Positions 43,613 through 51,647 of a DNA stretch of 64,000 nucleotides are shown here, one piece after another (position 1 is the stretch's first letter; each line of letters starts with the position of its first letter). The stretch comes from Flavobacterium aquiphilum (lineage in GTDB: Bacteria > Bacteroidota > Bacteroidia > Flavobacteriales > Flavobacteriaceae). The notes under the pieces were generated by a model. The model did not search any database and was not told the DNA's origin. It was given only the letters and a program-made list of their open reading frames with translations. A program made the position numbers and the translations under genes. Location: assembly GCF_027111335.1 (NCBI RefSeq), contig NZ_CP114288.1, forward strand, positions 2,790,001-2,854,000. Reading direction: 5' to 3'.

Positions 43613-44770
43613 TTATCTTAAATAAATTTTATCAAATTCTTCGATTGTTTTATATCCTAAATATGAATGCCGTCTTTTTTTATTATACCAATTTTCAATA
43701 TATTCATGAACTTGTACTCTCATCTGTTTTTTCGGTAGAAGTTTGTTTCGATTAATTAATTCTTTTTTAAAAGAGCTGAAAAAGCTTTCAGCAACAGCAT
43801 TATCATAATGATTTTGTTTACGACACATACTGCGTCTAACGCAATTATAAGATTCTAATGTATTCGTGAAAATTTTATTAGCATATTGAACACCTCTATC
43901 TGAATGGAAGATTAAATCCTTACTGATTTTCCTGTTATTTACTGCCATTTCCCAAGCTGGCAACGATGTCGCTTTTGTACTAATTTTTGTGCTTAAACTC
44001 CATCCTATTATTTTCCTATCAAATAAATCCATAACAATGGTAAGATATAAAAAGCCTTTCTTTGTTGGTATATATGTTATGTCTGAAACCCAAGCTCTAG
44101 CATGCTCTCTAACTGTAAATTCTCTATTTAAAACATTTGGGACTACATAGTGATTATGATGTGAATCAGTTGTTATCTTATATTTTCTTTTAACTTTGCT
44201 ACGCAACCCTAGTATTCCCATGTAAAATTTTACTGACGAGTTTTTGTTTTTAAATCCTCTACTTTGAAGTTCTTTTGTAATTTTCGTGTATCCATATCTT
44301 TGCTTAAATTCATAAAATATGGATGTAATTTCTTGTTTTAATAAAATTACTCGAGATTCTGTATCTGTAAGCTCTTGTTTTTTTCTTCTATAGTATGTGG
44401 TCTCCGATACTTCTAAGACAGCTAACATTTTTGCAATTGAAAATTCAGATTTATTGTTTTCAATGAATCGCTTAGTCATTATTTTTCCTTGTGAAACATA
44501 TTTTGTCCCTTTCTTTAAAATTTCCAGCGTAATTTTTGCATCTTTAATTTTTCTTTTAAGCTCAGTAATGACCGCTTGTTGGGGAGTCATTTTTGGGTGG
44601 CCTCTTCCACAAAAACTCCCCGTTCCAAATTTTTCATAGTCTTTTCGCCATTTGTACAAGAAATCTGGAACTATTCCCAACTCTCTTGCAAAACTTGCAA
44701 TTTGCCTCTTGCCTCGATCATAACTTAATTTAACTGCATTCTCTTTAAAAGTACGTTCGTATTTTTTCAT
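43613..44770 (-). CDS. IS3-family transposase (single ORF, intact DDE)
   Basis: 385 residues. An N-terminal helix-turn-helix and leucine-rich coil (ERTFKENAVKLSYDRGKRQ) is followed by an HTH_21 region and an rve catalytic core. DDE residues are visible in WVSDITYIPT, FHSDRGVQY and AVAESFFSSFKKEL. The usual -1 frameshift between orfA and orfB is absent; both parts are one frame. Its stop side abuts a broken gene and its start side abuts a second, diverged copy. Exact IS ends were not fixed; weakly similar ends occur near 43594 and 44800. Confidence 0.88.
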   Translation of the reverse strand: MKKYERTFKENAVKLSYDRGKRQIASFARELGIVPDFLYKWRKDYEKFGTGSFCGRGHPKMTPQQAVITELKRKIKDAKITLEILKKGTKYVSQGKIMTKRFIENNKSEFSIAKMLAVLEVSETTYYRRKKQELTDTESRVILLKQEITSIFYEFKQRYGYTKITKELQSRGFKNKNSSVKFYMGILGLRSKVKRKYKITTDSHHNHYVVPNVLNREFTVREHARAWVSDITYIPTKKGFLYLTIVMDLFDRKIIGWSLSTKISTKATSLPAWEMAVNNRKISKDLIFHSDRGVQYANKIFTNTLESYNCVRRSMCRKQNHYDNAVAESFFSSFKKELINRNKLLPKKQMRVQVHEYIENWYNKKRRHSYLGYKTIEEFDKIYLR

Positions 44771-44806
44771 CGCCTGAAGTTTGATAATTTATAGCAGAAT
44801 GTCTTT

Positions 44807-45901
44807 TTAATGTAGATATTCAAATATTTTTTCTTCAATTTGCTCTCTTGTTAGAAGCATATTTAAATCAACTAGTTCAGATTTAAGAAAAGTAAAAAAG
44901 CTTTCGCAAATAGAATTATCAGAATGATTTCCTATTCGATTCATACTTCGTCTAATAAACATATAAGAGTCTAATTTACTAGCAAACATCTTGTTCGCAT
45001 ATTGAATTCCTCTATTAGAATGAAATATTAAACCCGTTTTTATTTTACGATTTTGTACAGCCATTTCCCAAGCTGATATTGTAGTTTCCTTGACAGTTAA
45101 TCCATTACTCAGGCTCCAACCTATAATTTTCCTGTCAAATAAATCCATAATAATAGTTAAGAATAATAGTTCCTTTTCTGTTTGGAAGCGAGTTATCCCT
45201 GAGACCCAAGCTTTAGATGGTTCTTCAACCGTAAATTGTTGATTTAAAATATTAGGAAAAGCATAAGGATTATTAAAACGTGAAACAGTCTTGAGTTTAT
45301 AATTTCTTCTAATCTTGCTAACCAAACCTAGTTTTCTCATATGGATGGCAACTTGTCGTTTTTTTATCGAAAAGCCTCGACCTTGTAATTCTGCAGCAAT
45401 TCTTGCACTGCCATATATTCCTTTGTACTCAAAAAAGATTGAAGTTATTTCTTCTTTTAAAAAATTTATTCGACGTTGTGTCGGAGAAATTCTCCGATTT
45501 TTCCATTTATTATATGATATTTTACTTACTCCTAAAACGTTGCATATTATTCCAAGTTTATACTTGTCTATATTACTTTCAATAAAATGATAAATCATTA
45601 GTTTTCCTTGAGAAATATATTTACTCCCATTCTTCCAAATTTCAATCTTAAGTTTTGATTGTTTAAGCTCTCTGTTAAGTTTTATTTTTTGTTTGGAAAA
45701 TATTTTCTCTTCGGGGGTTAATCTACAGTTTCCATATCCAGAAAAACTTGCTGTTCCATATTTAAGAAGCTCCTGTCGCCATCTAGATATAAGTGCAGGT
45801 GCTGTACCAAGTTCTCTTGAGGCTTTTCTCAAACCTCTTTCAGAGCTCAATTGGATTGCATTTTCTTTAAAATTACGATCGTAGATTTTACGTTTCTCCA
45901 T
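44807..45901 (-). CDS. IS3-family transposase, degenerate catalytic site and truncated C-terminus
   Basis: 364 residues, clearly homologous to the neighbouring transposase but diverged throughout. The first catalytic Asp is Gly (WVSGITRF) and the second is Asn (FHSNRGIQY); only the Glu (SICESFFTFLKSEL) remains. The protein ends at EKIFEYLH, where the neighbour continues about 35 residues more, so the 3' end was lost next to the other copy. The frame is nevertheless open. Almost certainly inactive as a transposase; it could act as an inhibitor or be drifting. Confidence 0.8.
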   Translation of the reverse strand: MEKRKIYDRNFKENAIQLSSERGLRKASRELGTAPALISRWRQELLKYGTASFSGYGNCRLTPEEKIFSKQKIKLNRELKQSKLKIEIWKNGSKYISQGKLMIYHFIESNIDKYKLGIICNVLGVSKISYNKWKNRRISPTQRRINFLKEEITSIFFEYKGIYGSARIAAELQGRGFSIKKRQVAIHMRKLGLVSKIRRNYKLKTVSRFNNPYAFPNILNQQFTVEEPSKAWVSGITRFQTEKELLFLTIIMDLFDRKIIGWSLSNGLTVKETTISAWEMAVQNRKIKTGLIFHSNRGIQYANKMFASKLDSYMFIRRSMNRIGNHSDNSICESFFTFLKSELVDLNMLLTREQIEEKIFEYLH

Positions 45902-46096
45902 TTCTTAAAATTCAGGTTCTATTCTTACGTGAATTTAAGAAATATAATGACGTTGATATATAAATAATTAAAAGATAATAACATACTTAATACATCATTA
46001 TCTTTATATTAAATCACTTCTTCGGTAATATTTAAAAATTAAAGTGGTAACCTTGGGTATATTATTTTATCTAAATATTTGAAGGGATTTGAATTC

Positions 46097-46390
46097 CTAC
46101 GCAATCAACTCCTTATATCTCATTCTTTCATCTGCATTAATCAATGATAGATTGAACCTTTCTCCGTCTAACATATCCCTTGTGTTATATCGATATGCAA
46201 ATTCATCACAATACTTATCTAGATGCTTTTTACTTACAACATGATATATCCCAATAATACCTCTTTTTAAATGACTCCAAAATCCTTCAATGCTATTAGT
46301 GTGATAAGCACCGCTCTTGTAATATCCTTTATTATGTTGTATTACTCTATGTCTGTAATGTTTATCAAGCCCTTTATTGTTCGATCATGA
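46097..46390 (-). pseudogene. IS1595-family transposase, C-terminal relic
   Basis: The frame reads GYYKSGAYHTNSIEGFWSHL, then KRGIIGIYHVVSKKHLDKYC and DEFAYRYNTRD, ending KELIA and TAG. This is the conserved C-terminal end of IS1595-type DDE transposases (N-S-I-E-x-F-W). The N-terminal zinc ribbon and most of the catalytic core are absent. Confidence 0.75.
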
Positions 46391-46485
46391 AAACCACTTT
46401 TGATCATTTTAAAAAATAACATCTTAACTATTTGACTAACAGATATTTTTAGCTATTTTCAAAATTTTGAAATAAGATAAAAATG

Positions 46486-46515
46486 AAAAATCCAGCTCGA
46501 AATGAGCTGGATTTT
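46486..46515. terminator. Bidirectional rho-independent terminator
   Basis: AAAAATCCAGCTC / GAGCTGGATTTTT with a 5-nt loop; runs of A and T on both sides allow termination from either direction. Confidence 0.8.
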
Positions 46516-46635
46516 TGTATCAAAACGCGAGGCAAATGCTATTTTGAGTATTTTTGAGTTTGAATATATACACTAAAACAAAACCTATATTTTTAAGGAT
46601 GGTTCCTAGTTGGTACATTCAAGTATATAGGTATC

Positions 46636-46926
46636 TTAATTTTTTGTAGTGTTTAGCAAAGTGATTATGTCTGTTAGATTATTAGTTGAAATATAGTCTA
46701 GAACAAAATCTTCGGCCTCTTTTTTATGGTCAGCAGAAGTGGAAAACGAATTCAAATAGAATTCTTCGTTTTCGTCTGCAATGTGAATAATTTCGGTGAA
46801 ACCTTTGGTAATTAAAGTCCCTTTTAGTTTTAATACCTTGATCTCGTTTAGATTATCAATTTCTTTTTTTACTCGAAGTTTTATAGTTTTATCCATGGCA
46901 TTAATCTTTTCAATGTTATAGCGCAA
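46636..46926 (-). CDS. Hypothetical protein, 96 aa
   Basis: Unrecognised small protein with mixed charge, Lys/Glu-rich first half and FVLDYISTNNLTDIITLL helix near the end. An internal ATG at 46896 (MDKTIKLRVKK) may be the true start. It follows the XRE regulator on the same strand after a terminator, so it probably has its own promoter. It belongs to the island core region by position. Confidence 0.5.
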   Translation of the reverse strand: MRYNIEKINAMDKTIKLRVKKEIDNLNEIKVLKLKGTLITKGFTEIIHIADENEEFYLNSFSTSADHKKEAEDFVLDYISTNNLTDIITLLNTTKN

Positions 46927-46945
46927 AAATAAATAATATTTTAAA

Positions 46946-46972
46946 TTAAAAAAGAGACTCGAAAGTCTCTTT
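46946..46972 (-). terminator. Terminator of the XRE regulator
   Basis: On the minus strand AAAGAGACT-TTCG-AGTCTCTTTTTT, a 9-bp stem followed by a T-run, 27 nt after the regulator's stop. Confidence 0.85.
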
Positions 46973-46998
46973 ATGGAATCAATAATTCTTTTAAAAGG

Positions 46999-47403
46999 CT
47001 ACTTCCCTTTTAGTAATTTTTCCAAATATTCGACTTTATCTTTCTCGGCTTGAACTAGACGTTCGTAAAGCTTTTTGTTTTCTTCATAAGACTCAATCAA
47101 TTTATCTAAAGGGTTGAATGTGCAGTTATAGTTTAATGATGATGAATTGTCATGATATGTATTCCCAATAATATTGAATACAGTTTCATCACTATAATTT
47201 TTGATTGCTTCCGTAGAGACTCCTAAAACTTCTGCAATAACTTTTAGTTTCTCTTCGTCCACTGTCTCACTTCCTTCGATATTCGAAACAGATTGCTGAC
47301 TCACTCCAATCGCAGCTGCAAGTGCTTCCTGTTTCATACCTCTAAGCTCTCTGATTCGGCTAATATTTCTGCCAATATGTTTTGGTTTTGTTGCTGTGTT
47401 CAT
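46999..47403 (-). CDS. XRE-family transcriptional regulator
   Basis: 134 residues. The HTH_3 domain (residues 9-65) contains GRNISRIRELRGMKQEALAA and IGVSQQSVSNIEGS. The C-terminal part is a coiled coil (about 98-132), fitting dimerisation. It is divergent from the HEPN-type gene. Three spaced copies of a GGTA-based element lie in the shared promoter region and are candidates for its operators. Likely the switch of the island's core genes. Confidence 0.85.
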   Translation of the reverse strand: MNTATKPKHIGRNISRIRELRGMKQEALAAAIGVSQQSVSNIEGSETVDEEKLKVIAEVLGVSTEAIKNYSDETVFNIIGNTYHDNSSSLNYNCTFNPLDKLIESYEENKKLYERLVQAEKDKVEYLEKLLKGK

Positions 47404-47440
47404 AACTCAAAGGTATTTAAAATTCTTTACAAAAATCACT

Positions 47441-47506
47441 TCTGGTAAAATACAAGTCCGCTTTGGTAAGATACAATTCCCATTAGTTCGGTACGGTACA
47501 ATCTAT
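47441..47506. promoter_or_regulatory. Triple direct repeat, putative XRE operator
   Basis: Copies TGGTAAAATACAAGTCC, TGGTAAGATACAATTCC and CGGTACGGTACAATCTA start with GGTA at 47444, 47465 and 47490. The 21- and 25-bp spacing is near two helical turns. They lie between the divergent regulator (start 47403) and the HEPN-type gene (start 47576). Confidence 0.6.
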
Positions 47507-47575
47507 TGCTTACTTGCTATGTATTTAAACAAAAATACAATTTTTCGCATAATTATCAACCAAAAAATCAAAATT

Positions 47576-49210
47576 ATGGAAGCAATTCAATTTCCGCAAC
47601 AGAAAGAAATGGAGGCTGCAATTTCAGAACTCCGAAGCTTTATGGATATTACTGCGGTCACTTTGCATGAAGCGAATGTCGCAGGTAAATTAGGTTATAT
47701 ATTAACGATAATCTTGGAAGAAAACAGTAAACAAATTGCAGGTGAAATGTATGATTGGGCAGATAAAATTTTTAAAAGGCATTTAGAAATCACCTATCGC
47801 ATTGTAAATATCTTGGATGTACAGGATTATCTTAAAAATGGAAATCTCTATTATGTGAAATGGTATCTTTCAATGATTGTTTTATTTAAAAACGAGGGCT
47901 TCAATTTTAATATAAAAAAAGACATATACAAGGCTAGTGAGTTGCTTTCAAAGGCTGAAAAGAAATATATTGAATTTATTGCTAAAGCAGAATCGCTTAA
48001 AAGAGGTGCCCAGCACTATGAAGGAACAAACAACCATCAAATGGCACTTTATACCATTCATCAAGCCATAAGCCTTCTCTTTCATGTAGTTGGCGAACTG
48101 ACAATGGGAAAACCGCATGTTAACCCTAGTCTATTACACCATCTTAATGTTGTAAAGAATTTTGCTCCGATTTTGAACACAATCCTTAATGGCAATAATG
48201 CCGAGGATAAATTTATGATGGAGCTCCTCGATAAAGTCAATAGTAATTTTCCTTTTAAAGCTAAAACAAGAATTAAAAAAGAAACCGTTAAAGCAGTACA
48301 TAAAAAGCTTCACAAGCTCCTAAAGGCAACAAAAACAATATATCAAAGGCAACTTTCATGTTGTCAGGAAAGGATTGTAGGCTTTATTAAACCGGAAGAA
48401 GGAAAAGCAAATTTTGAAGAAATAGCTGTAAATGATGAAATCATTATAACCAATGCAATTACATCATATCTCGAAACAGAGGCAATCTATTGTTTTAATA
48501 ACGGGCAGACAAAACCAAACCATTTCTATTTATTGATTTTTACTCAAAAGCAAAAGGATAATGCTGTGCATGACCTTGCTGATATAATTAAGAGCAAAAC
48601 TGACGGAAGATGCACAGCAACTTTACTTATCCATCCTTTTACGGAATTAAAAACCAAACAGCCAGACCAACTATATTTCTTTTTGAATGTCATAAAAAAT
48701 GGAAAAGTTCTATTTAGAGCCAAACAAACCGATCTTATCAGTTTAAACCAGACTTTAAATCGTGATTATAAGGAGTCAAAGGATTACTTGCAACACAGAA
48801 ATATTATCGTGAACAATATGAGGGGGTGGCAAGAAGATTACGAATGGGCTTGTTATTCTCCTCTTAAAGGAGTTATGCTTCATTACATTATTGAGCAGAT
48901 ATGCTTGGGAATGATTCGGTTGTTTATGGGGTATTTTCCCAATCATTTTGCACTATCGTACCTGCTGGAAATTTGTGACTATATCAATCCAAAAGCCAGT
49001 ATTTTTTTTCCTCGTTTGACCGAACAAGACAGAAATTTGTTTCAGGTGCTAAGCAGATCATACCCTACGCTTCGCTATTGCTCAACCGACAGTTTTTCGG
49101 ATAAGGATATGGATTTATTGGAAGAGCGATGCAATGACTTTGCGCAATTTGCCAATAACATTGTAAAAACAGAATTAGAACGTATTGAAAAATTAGAACC
49201 TAAAGTTTGA
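47576..49210 (+). CDS. HEPN-type protein with two HEPN-like regions and an NTase-like middle
   Basis: About 544 residues from the preferred ATG at 47576; an in-frame extension to 47396 crosses the operator repeats and the regulator start and is unlikely. A first helical HEPN-like region carries NNHQMALYTIHQAISLLFHV. A middle alpha/beta part (FYLLIFTQKQ, then LLIHPFTEL and FFLNVIKNGKVLF) resembles the C-terminal half of a minimal nucleotidyltransferase without its GSxxD core. A second HEPN-like region ends PTLRYCST. MNT-HEPN pairs act as toxin-antitoxin or stress regulators. No canonical RxxxxH RNase motif was found with certainty. Confidence 0.6.
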   Translation: MEAIQFPQQKEMEAAISELRSFMDITAVTLHEANVAGKLGYILTIILEENSKQIAGEMYDWADKIFKRHLEITYRIVNILDVQDYLKNGNLYYVKWYLSMIVLFKNEGFNFNIKKDIYKASELLSKAEKKYIEFIAKAESLKRGAQHYEGTNNHQMALYTIHQAISLLFHVVGELTMGKPHVNPSLLHHLNVVKNFAPILNTILNGNNAEDKFMMELLDKVNSNFPFKAKTRIKKETVKAVHKKLHKLLKATKTIYQRQLSCCQERIVGFIKPEEGKANFEEIAVNDEIIITNAITSYLETEAIYCFNNGQTKPNHFYLLIFTQKQKDNAVHDLADIIKSKTDGRCTATLLIHPFTELKTKQPDQLYFFLNVIKNGKVLFRAKQTDLISLNQTLNRDYKESKDYLQHRNIIVNNMRGWQEDYEWACYSPLKGVMLHYIIEQICLGMIRLFMGYFPNHFALSYLLEICDYINPKASIFFPRLTEQDRNLFQVLSRSYPTLRYCSTDSFSDKDMDLLEERCNDFAQFANNIVKTELERIEKLEPKV

Positions 49211-49214
49211 AACC

Positions 49215-49568
49215 ATGGAAACAGAAGAGAAAAAAGAAGCTATCGATTTAATGAGTGTAATGGGTGAGATTAGATATTTCGGAAGATTAAAACCTTATAA
49301 GAATAAGGACAATTTATTTACGGTGGACTTGAAAGTTACAGGCTATACCGATCTTTCTTTAATGATAACTGATTTATTAAAAGCGAGCATATCTGCATTA
49401 GAATTTGATTCGGAATGCATTTCTGCAGCAGTTCCTAGCCCTGAGATAAATGTAATGGGATTGTTGGAGATAGCTCTTCAACTTTTTCCACTTGGAGAAA
49501 TGGAATTGTTAGACGAAATACATAGTCTTTACTTAAAACAGAAAAAAGAGTCAGATTCTACAGAGTAA
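49215..49568 (+). CDS. Hypothetical protein, 117 aa
   Basis: Acidic alpha/beta protein starting METEEKKEAIDLMSVMGEIR. It begins 4 nt after the HEPN-type gene, so it is co-transcribed and probably a partner of it. Contains hydrophobic helices SLMITDLLKASISALEF and MGLLEIALQLF. No family recognised. Confidence 0.6.
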   Translation: METEEKKEAIDLMSVMGEIRYFGRLKPYKNKDNLFTVDLKVTGYTDLSLMITDLLKASISALEFDSECISAAVPSPEINVMGLLEIALQLFPLGEMELLDEIHSLYLKQKKESDSTE

Positions 49569-49660
49569 AATACCCTTTTTAGCCCATATTCTCACCATAT
49601 TTTGATTAGCATTTAAAAAAAACACTGTCTTATCTTTATTAGGAAAATGATTGTTGAACA

Positions 49661-49687
49661 AAAAAGACCAGTGATGGTCTTTTTTTA
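49661..49687 (+). terminator. Rho-independent terminator before recombinase genes
   Basis: AAAAAGACCA-GTGA-TGGTCTTTTTTT, a 10-bp stem ending 19 nt before the small ORF at 49706. It ends the HEPN-type operon or attenuates the recombinase. Confidence 0.8.
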
Positions 49688-49705
49688 ATGGAGAGGACTT
49701 GAAAG

Positions 49706-49981
49706 ATGAGAAATGACGAAGGGAATGAAAGAGGGAGTTTGACAGCAGAACAAGCTTTAAAAATGTTCAAAGAAGAAAATTTAGACCTGACACTTGACCA
49801 AGCAAGGGTAATCTTGGAATTTATGAGAAAACTGGCAGCAATAACCGTATCAAATTTTTTAAATAAACAAAATGAAACAAATAGCAGACCTTTACGTGAG
49901 AGTAAGTACAGACGAACAGGCGGACAAAGGGTATTCACAAAGAAACCAAGAAGAAGTACTGAAAAAGTACTGTCAGATTAA
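49706..49981 (+). CDS. Small protein overlapping the serine recombinase gene
   Basis: 91 residues, starting MRNDEGNERGSLTAEQALKM. The helical N-terminal 55 residues (EENLDLTLDQARVILEFMRK) look genuine. The basic C-terminal part (RRTGGQRVFTKKPRRS) is read from the first 110 nt of the recombinase gene in another frame. An RBS-like AGAGGA precedes it. Short ORFs before large recombinases in Bacteroidota islands are, in my recollection, common. Possibly an excision cofactor. Confidence 0.55.
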   Translation: MRNDEGNERGSLTAEQALKMFKEENLDLTLDQARVILEFMRKLAAITVSNFLNKQNETNSRPLRESKYRRTGGQRVFTKKPRRSTEKVLSD

Positions 49982-51428
49982 TAATATTGGAATAAGAGAT
50001 ATTATATATGAAGATCATTCTGCCAAAACATTTGTTAGACCCAAGTGGAAATTGTTATTAGTAAATCTCAAAAGATTTAAAAACAAAACCGATTTGGTTT
50101 TGTTTACCAAATGGGACAGGTTTAGCAGGAATGCGGGCGATGCTTATCAAATGATTAATACTTTGAGAAAACTTGGGGTTGAACCCCAAGCCATCGAACA
50201 GCCGTTGGATTTGTCTGTTCCTGAAAACAAAATGATGTTGGCTTTTTATCTTGCAGTTCCCGAAGTTGAAAATGACAGAAGGGCTTTAAATGTTTTCCAT
50301 GGTATGCGAAGAGCAAAAAAAGAAGGCAGATACGTTAGTCAGGCACCAATTGGATATGTTAACCGGACTAAAGATGACGGCAGTAAATATATTTCTATCA
50401 AAGAACCAGAAGCTTCAGTAATGCGCTGGGCTTTCAATGAAATAGCTAAAGGGATTTTCTGTACTGAAGATATTCATAAAATGGCGAGAAAGAGAGGGAT
50501 TAAAACCGGAAAGCACAGCTTTTGGTTGGCGGTTAGAAATCCTCTGTATTGCGGAAAAATTCGTGTACCACAATATAAAGATGAAGAAGGCTATCTTGTA
50601 AATGGGCAACACGAAGCTATAATCAGTGAAGAACTGTTTTACAAAGTTCAGGATATTGTTGATGGGCGGAAAAAAGTAATTCGCCCAAAAGTAGAAACAA
50701 TTCTGGAACTTCCGCTTCGGGGATTTTTAAAATGTCCAGTATGTGGTAAAGTACTTTCAGGTAGTAAATCTAAAGGAAGAAAAAAATATTACGCCTATTA
50801 TCATTGTTACAAAGGTTGTACTCATCGATCTAATGCAGACGAAGTAAATCATTTGTTCATACAGGAACTTATGCAATATGCTCCAAGGAAAGAGTATAAA
50901 AAAGTTTATAGTATAATTATCCTAGAAGCCTATAAAGAACAAACTAAAGAAAGACAAAATGAAAAGGCTCAATTATTGAACCAAATAAAGGATTATGAAA
51001 ATAGATTGACTAAAGCTCGTGATTTGCTTATGACCAATCAAATTGATTCATCAGATTATAGAGATATAAAATCTGATTATGGAGATAAGTTGGCAAGACT
51101 ACAAGCGAGATATTCAGGATTGAATACCGATGATGACGATATTGAAAAACTACTGAATCAAGGTATTGAGAACCTATTCAGAATCCATTCTATCTATGAA
51201 AATTCAGAGTTTGTGGCATGCAGGGATTTAATCGGTTCAATATATCCTGAGAATTTGATATTTGACGGGATTGGATTTCGAACCACAAGAATCAACGAAG
51301 CAGTGCAGTTAATGTACTTGATTAACAAGCAATTAGATTCAAACAAAAAAGGGACAAATCAAAATATTTTTGATTTGTCCCTTATGGTGGGCGATGAGGG
51401 GTTCGAACCCCCGACCCCCTCGGTGTAA
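49872..51428 (+). CDS. Large serine recombinase (site-specific integrase of the island)
   Basis: 518 residues. The resolvase domain has the YVRVSTDEQ motif with Ser12 as nucleophile, followed by WDRFSRNAGDAYQMI. A Recombinase domain (GKIRVPQYKDEEGY), a zinc ribbon (CPVCGKVLSGS and YHCYKGC), and a coiled coil (about 355-420) follow. This is the layout of large serine integrases. The last residues (VGDEGFEPPTPSV) are read from the antisense of tRNA-Val, so the natural end was replaced by tRNA sequence on integration. A hairpin at 51351-51381 lies in the coding end. It likely drives insertion into the tRNA-Val 3' end. Confidence 0.88.
   Translation: MKQIADLYVRVSTDEQADKGYSQRNQEEVLKKYCQINNIGIRDIIYEDHSAKTFVRPKWKLLLVNLKRFKNKTDLVLFTKWDRFSRNAGDAYQMINTLRKLGVEPQAIEQPLDLSVPENKMMLAFYLAVPEVENDRRALNVFHGMRRAKKEGRYVSQAPIGYVNRTKDDGSKYISIKEPEASVMRWAFNEIAKGIFCTEDIHKMARKRGIKTGKHSFWLAVRNPLYCGKIRVPQYKDEEGYLVNGQHEAIISEELFYKVQDIVDGRKKVIRPKVETILELPLRGFLKCPVCGKVLSGSKSKGRKKYYAYYHCYKGCTHRSNADEVNHLFIQELMQYAPRKEYKKVYSIIILEAYKEQTKERQNEKAQLLNQIKDYENRLTKARDLLMTNQIDSSDYRDIKSDYGDKLARLQARYSGLNTDDDDIEKLLNQGIENLFRIHSIYENSEFVACRDLIGSIYPENLIFDGIGFRTTRINEAVQLMYLINKQLDSNKKGTNQNIFDLSLMVGDEGFEPPTPSV
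51311..51390 (+). repeat. Island-end repeat, copy 3 (candidate attR at tRNA-Val)
   Basis: Within the end of the recombinase gene. It differs from 23303-23382 at two positions. The perfect hairpin occupies 51351-51381. The final TGGTGG is the complement of the tRNA-Val CCA end and first acceptor bases. Confidence 0.88.
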
Positions 51429-51462
51429 ACGAGGTGCTCTGAACCAGCTGAGCTAATCGCCC
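51388..51462 (-). tRNA. tRNA-Val (TAC)
   Basis: On the minus strand the gene starts GGGCGATTAGCTCAGCTGG. The acceptor stem GGGCGAT pairs with ATCGCCC. The anticodon stem-loop is CCTCG-TTTACAC-CGAGG with anticodon TAC, the T arm is GGGGGTTCGAACCCC, discriminator A, and CCA is encoded at 51385-51387. All arms pair. It is the insertion target of the island and intact. Confidence 0.96.
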
Positions 51463-51597
51463 TATTGCGTGTGCAAATATACAACTAGAACTCGTAATTG
51501 CAAGCGAAAATCGATAAAAATAGATTAAAATTTATTCTGTTTTTATTTAGCTCCTCATAGACAGTGTTTTATTCACGATTGAAACTCCATATTTTTT

Positions 51598-51629
51598 TTG
51601 GTTATCATCTTCTTATAGCCTTACATTTG
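51598..51629 (+). promoter_or_regulatory. Predicted promoter of the ABC exporter
   Basis: TTG at 51598-51600 and TACATTTG at 51622-51629, 21 bp apart, 18 nt before the ATG at 51648. Confidence 0.6.
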
Positions 51630-51647
51630 TATTATAAAATAATAACA

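Larger units (their letters stand above)
23303..51390. mobile_element. 28-kb integrative mobilizable element carrying defence genes, at tRNA-Val
   Basis: Bounded by two 80-bp direct repeats, the right one joining the 3' end of tRNA-Val. Contents fit a mobilizable island: large serine recombinase at the right end, XRE regulator, mobC plus relaxase, oriT candidate, several defence-type operons and IS insertions. There are no conjugative transfer (tra/T4SS) genes, so transfer would need a helper element. Excision ability is unproven. Confidence 0.75.

Noticed and set aside
47396..47575. 60-codon extension of the HEPN-type protein
   Set aside because: It overlaps the divergent regulator start and the operator-like repeats; ATG at 47576 starts a well-formed protein.
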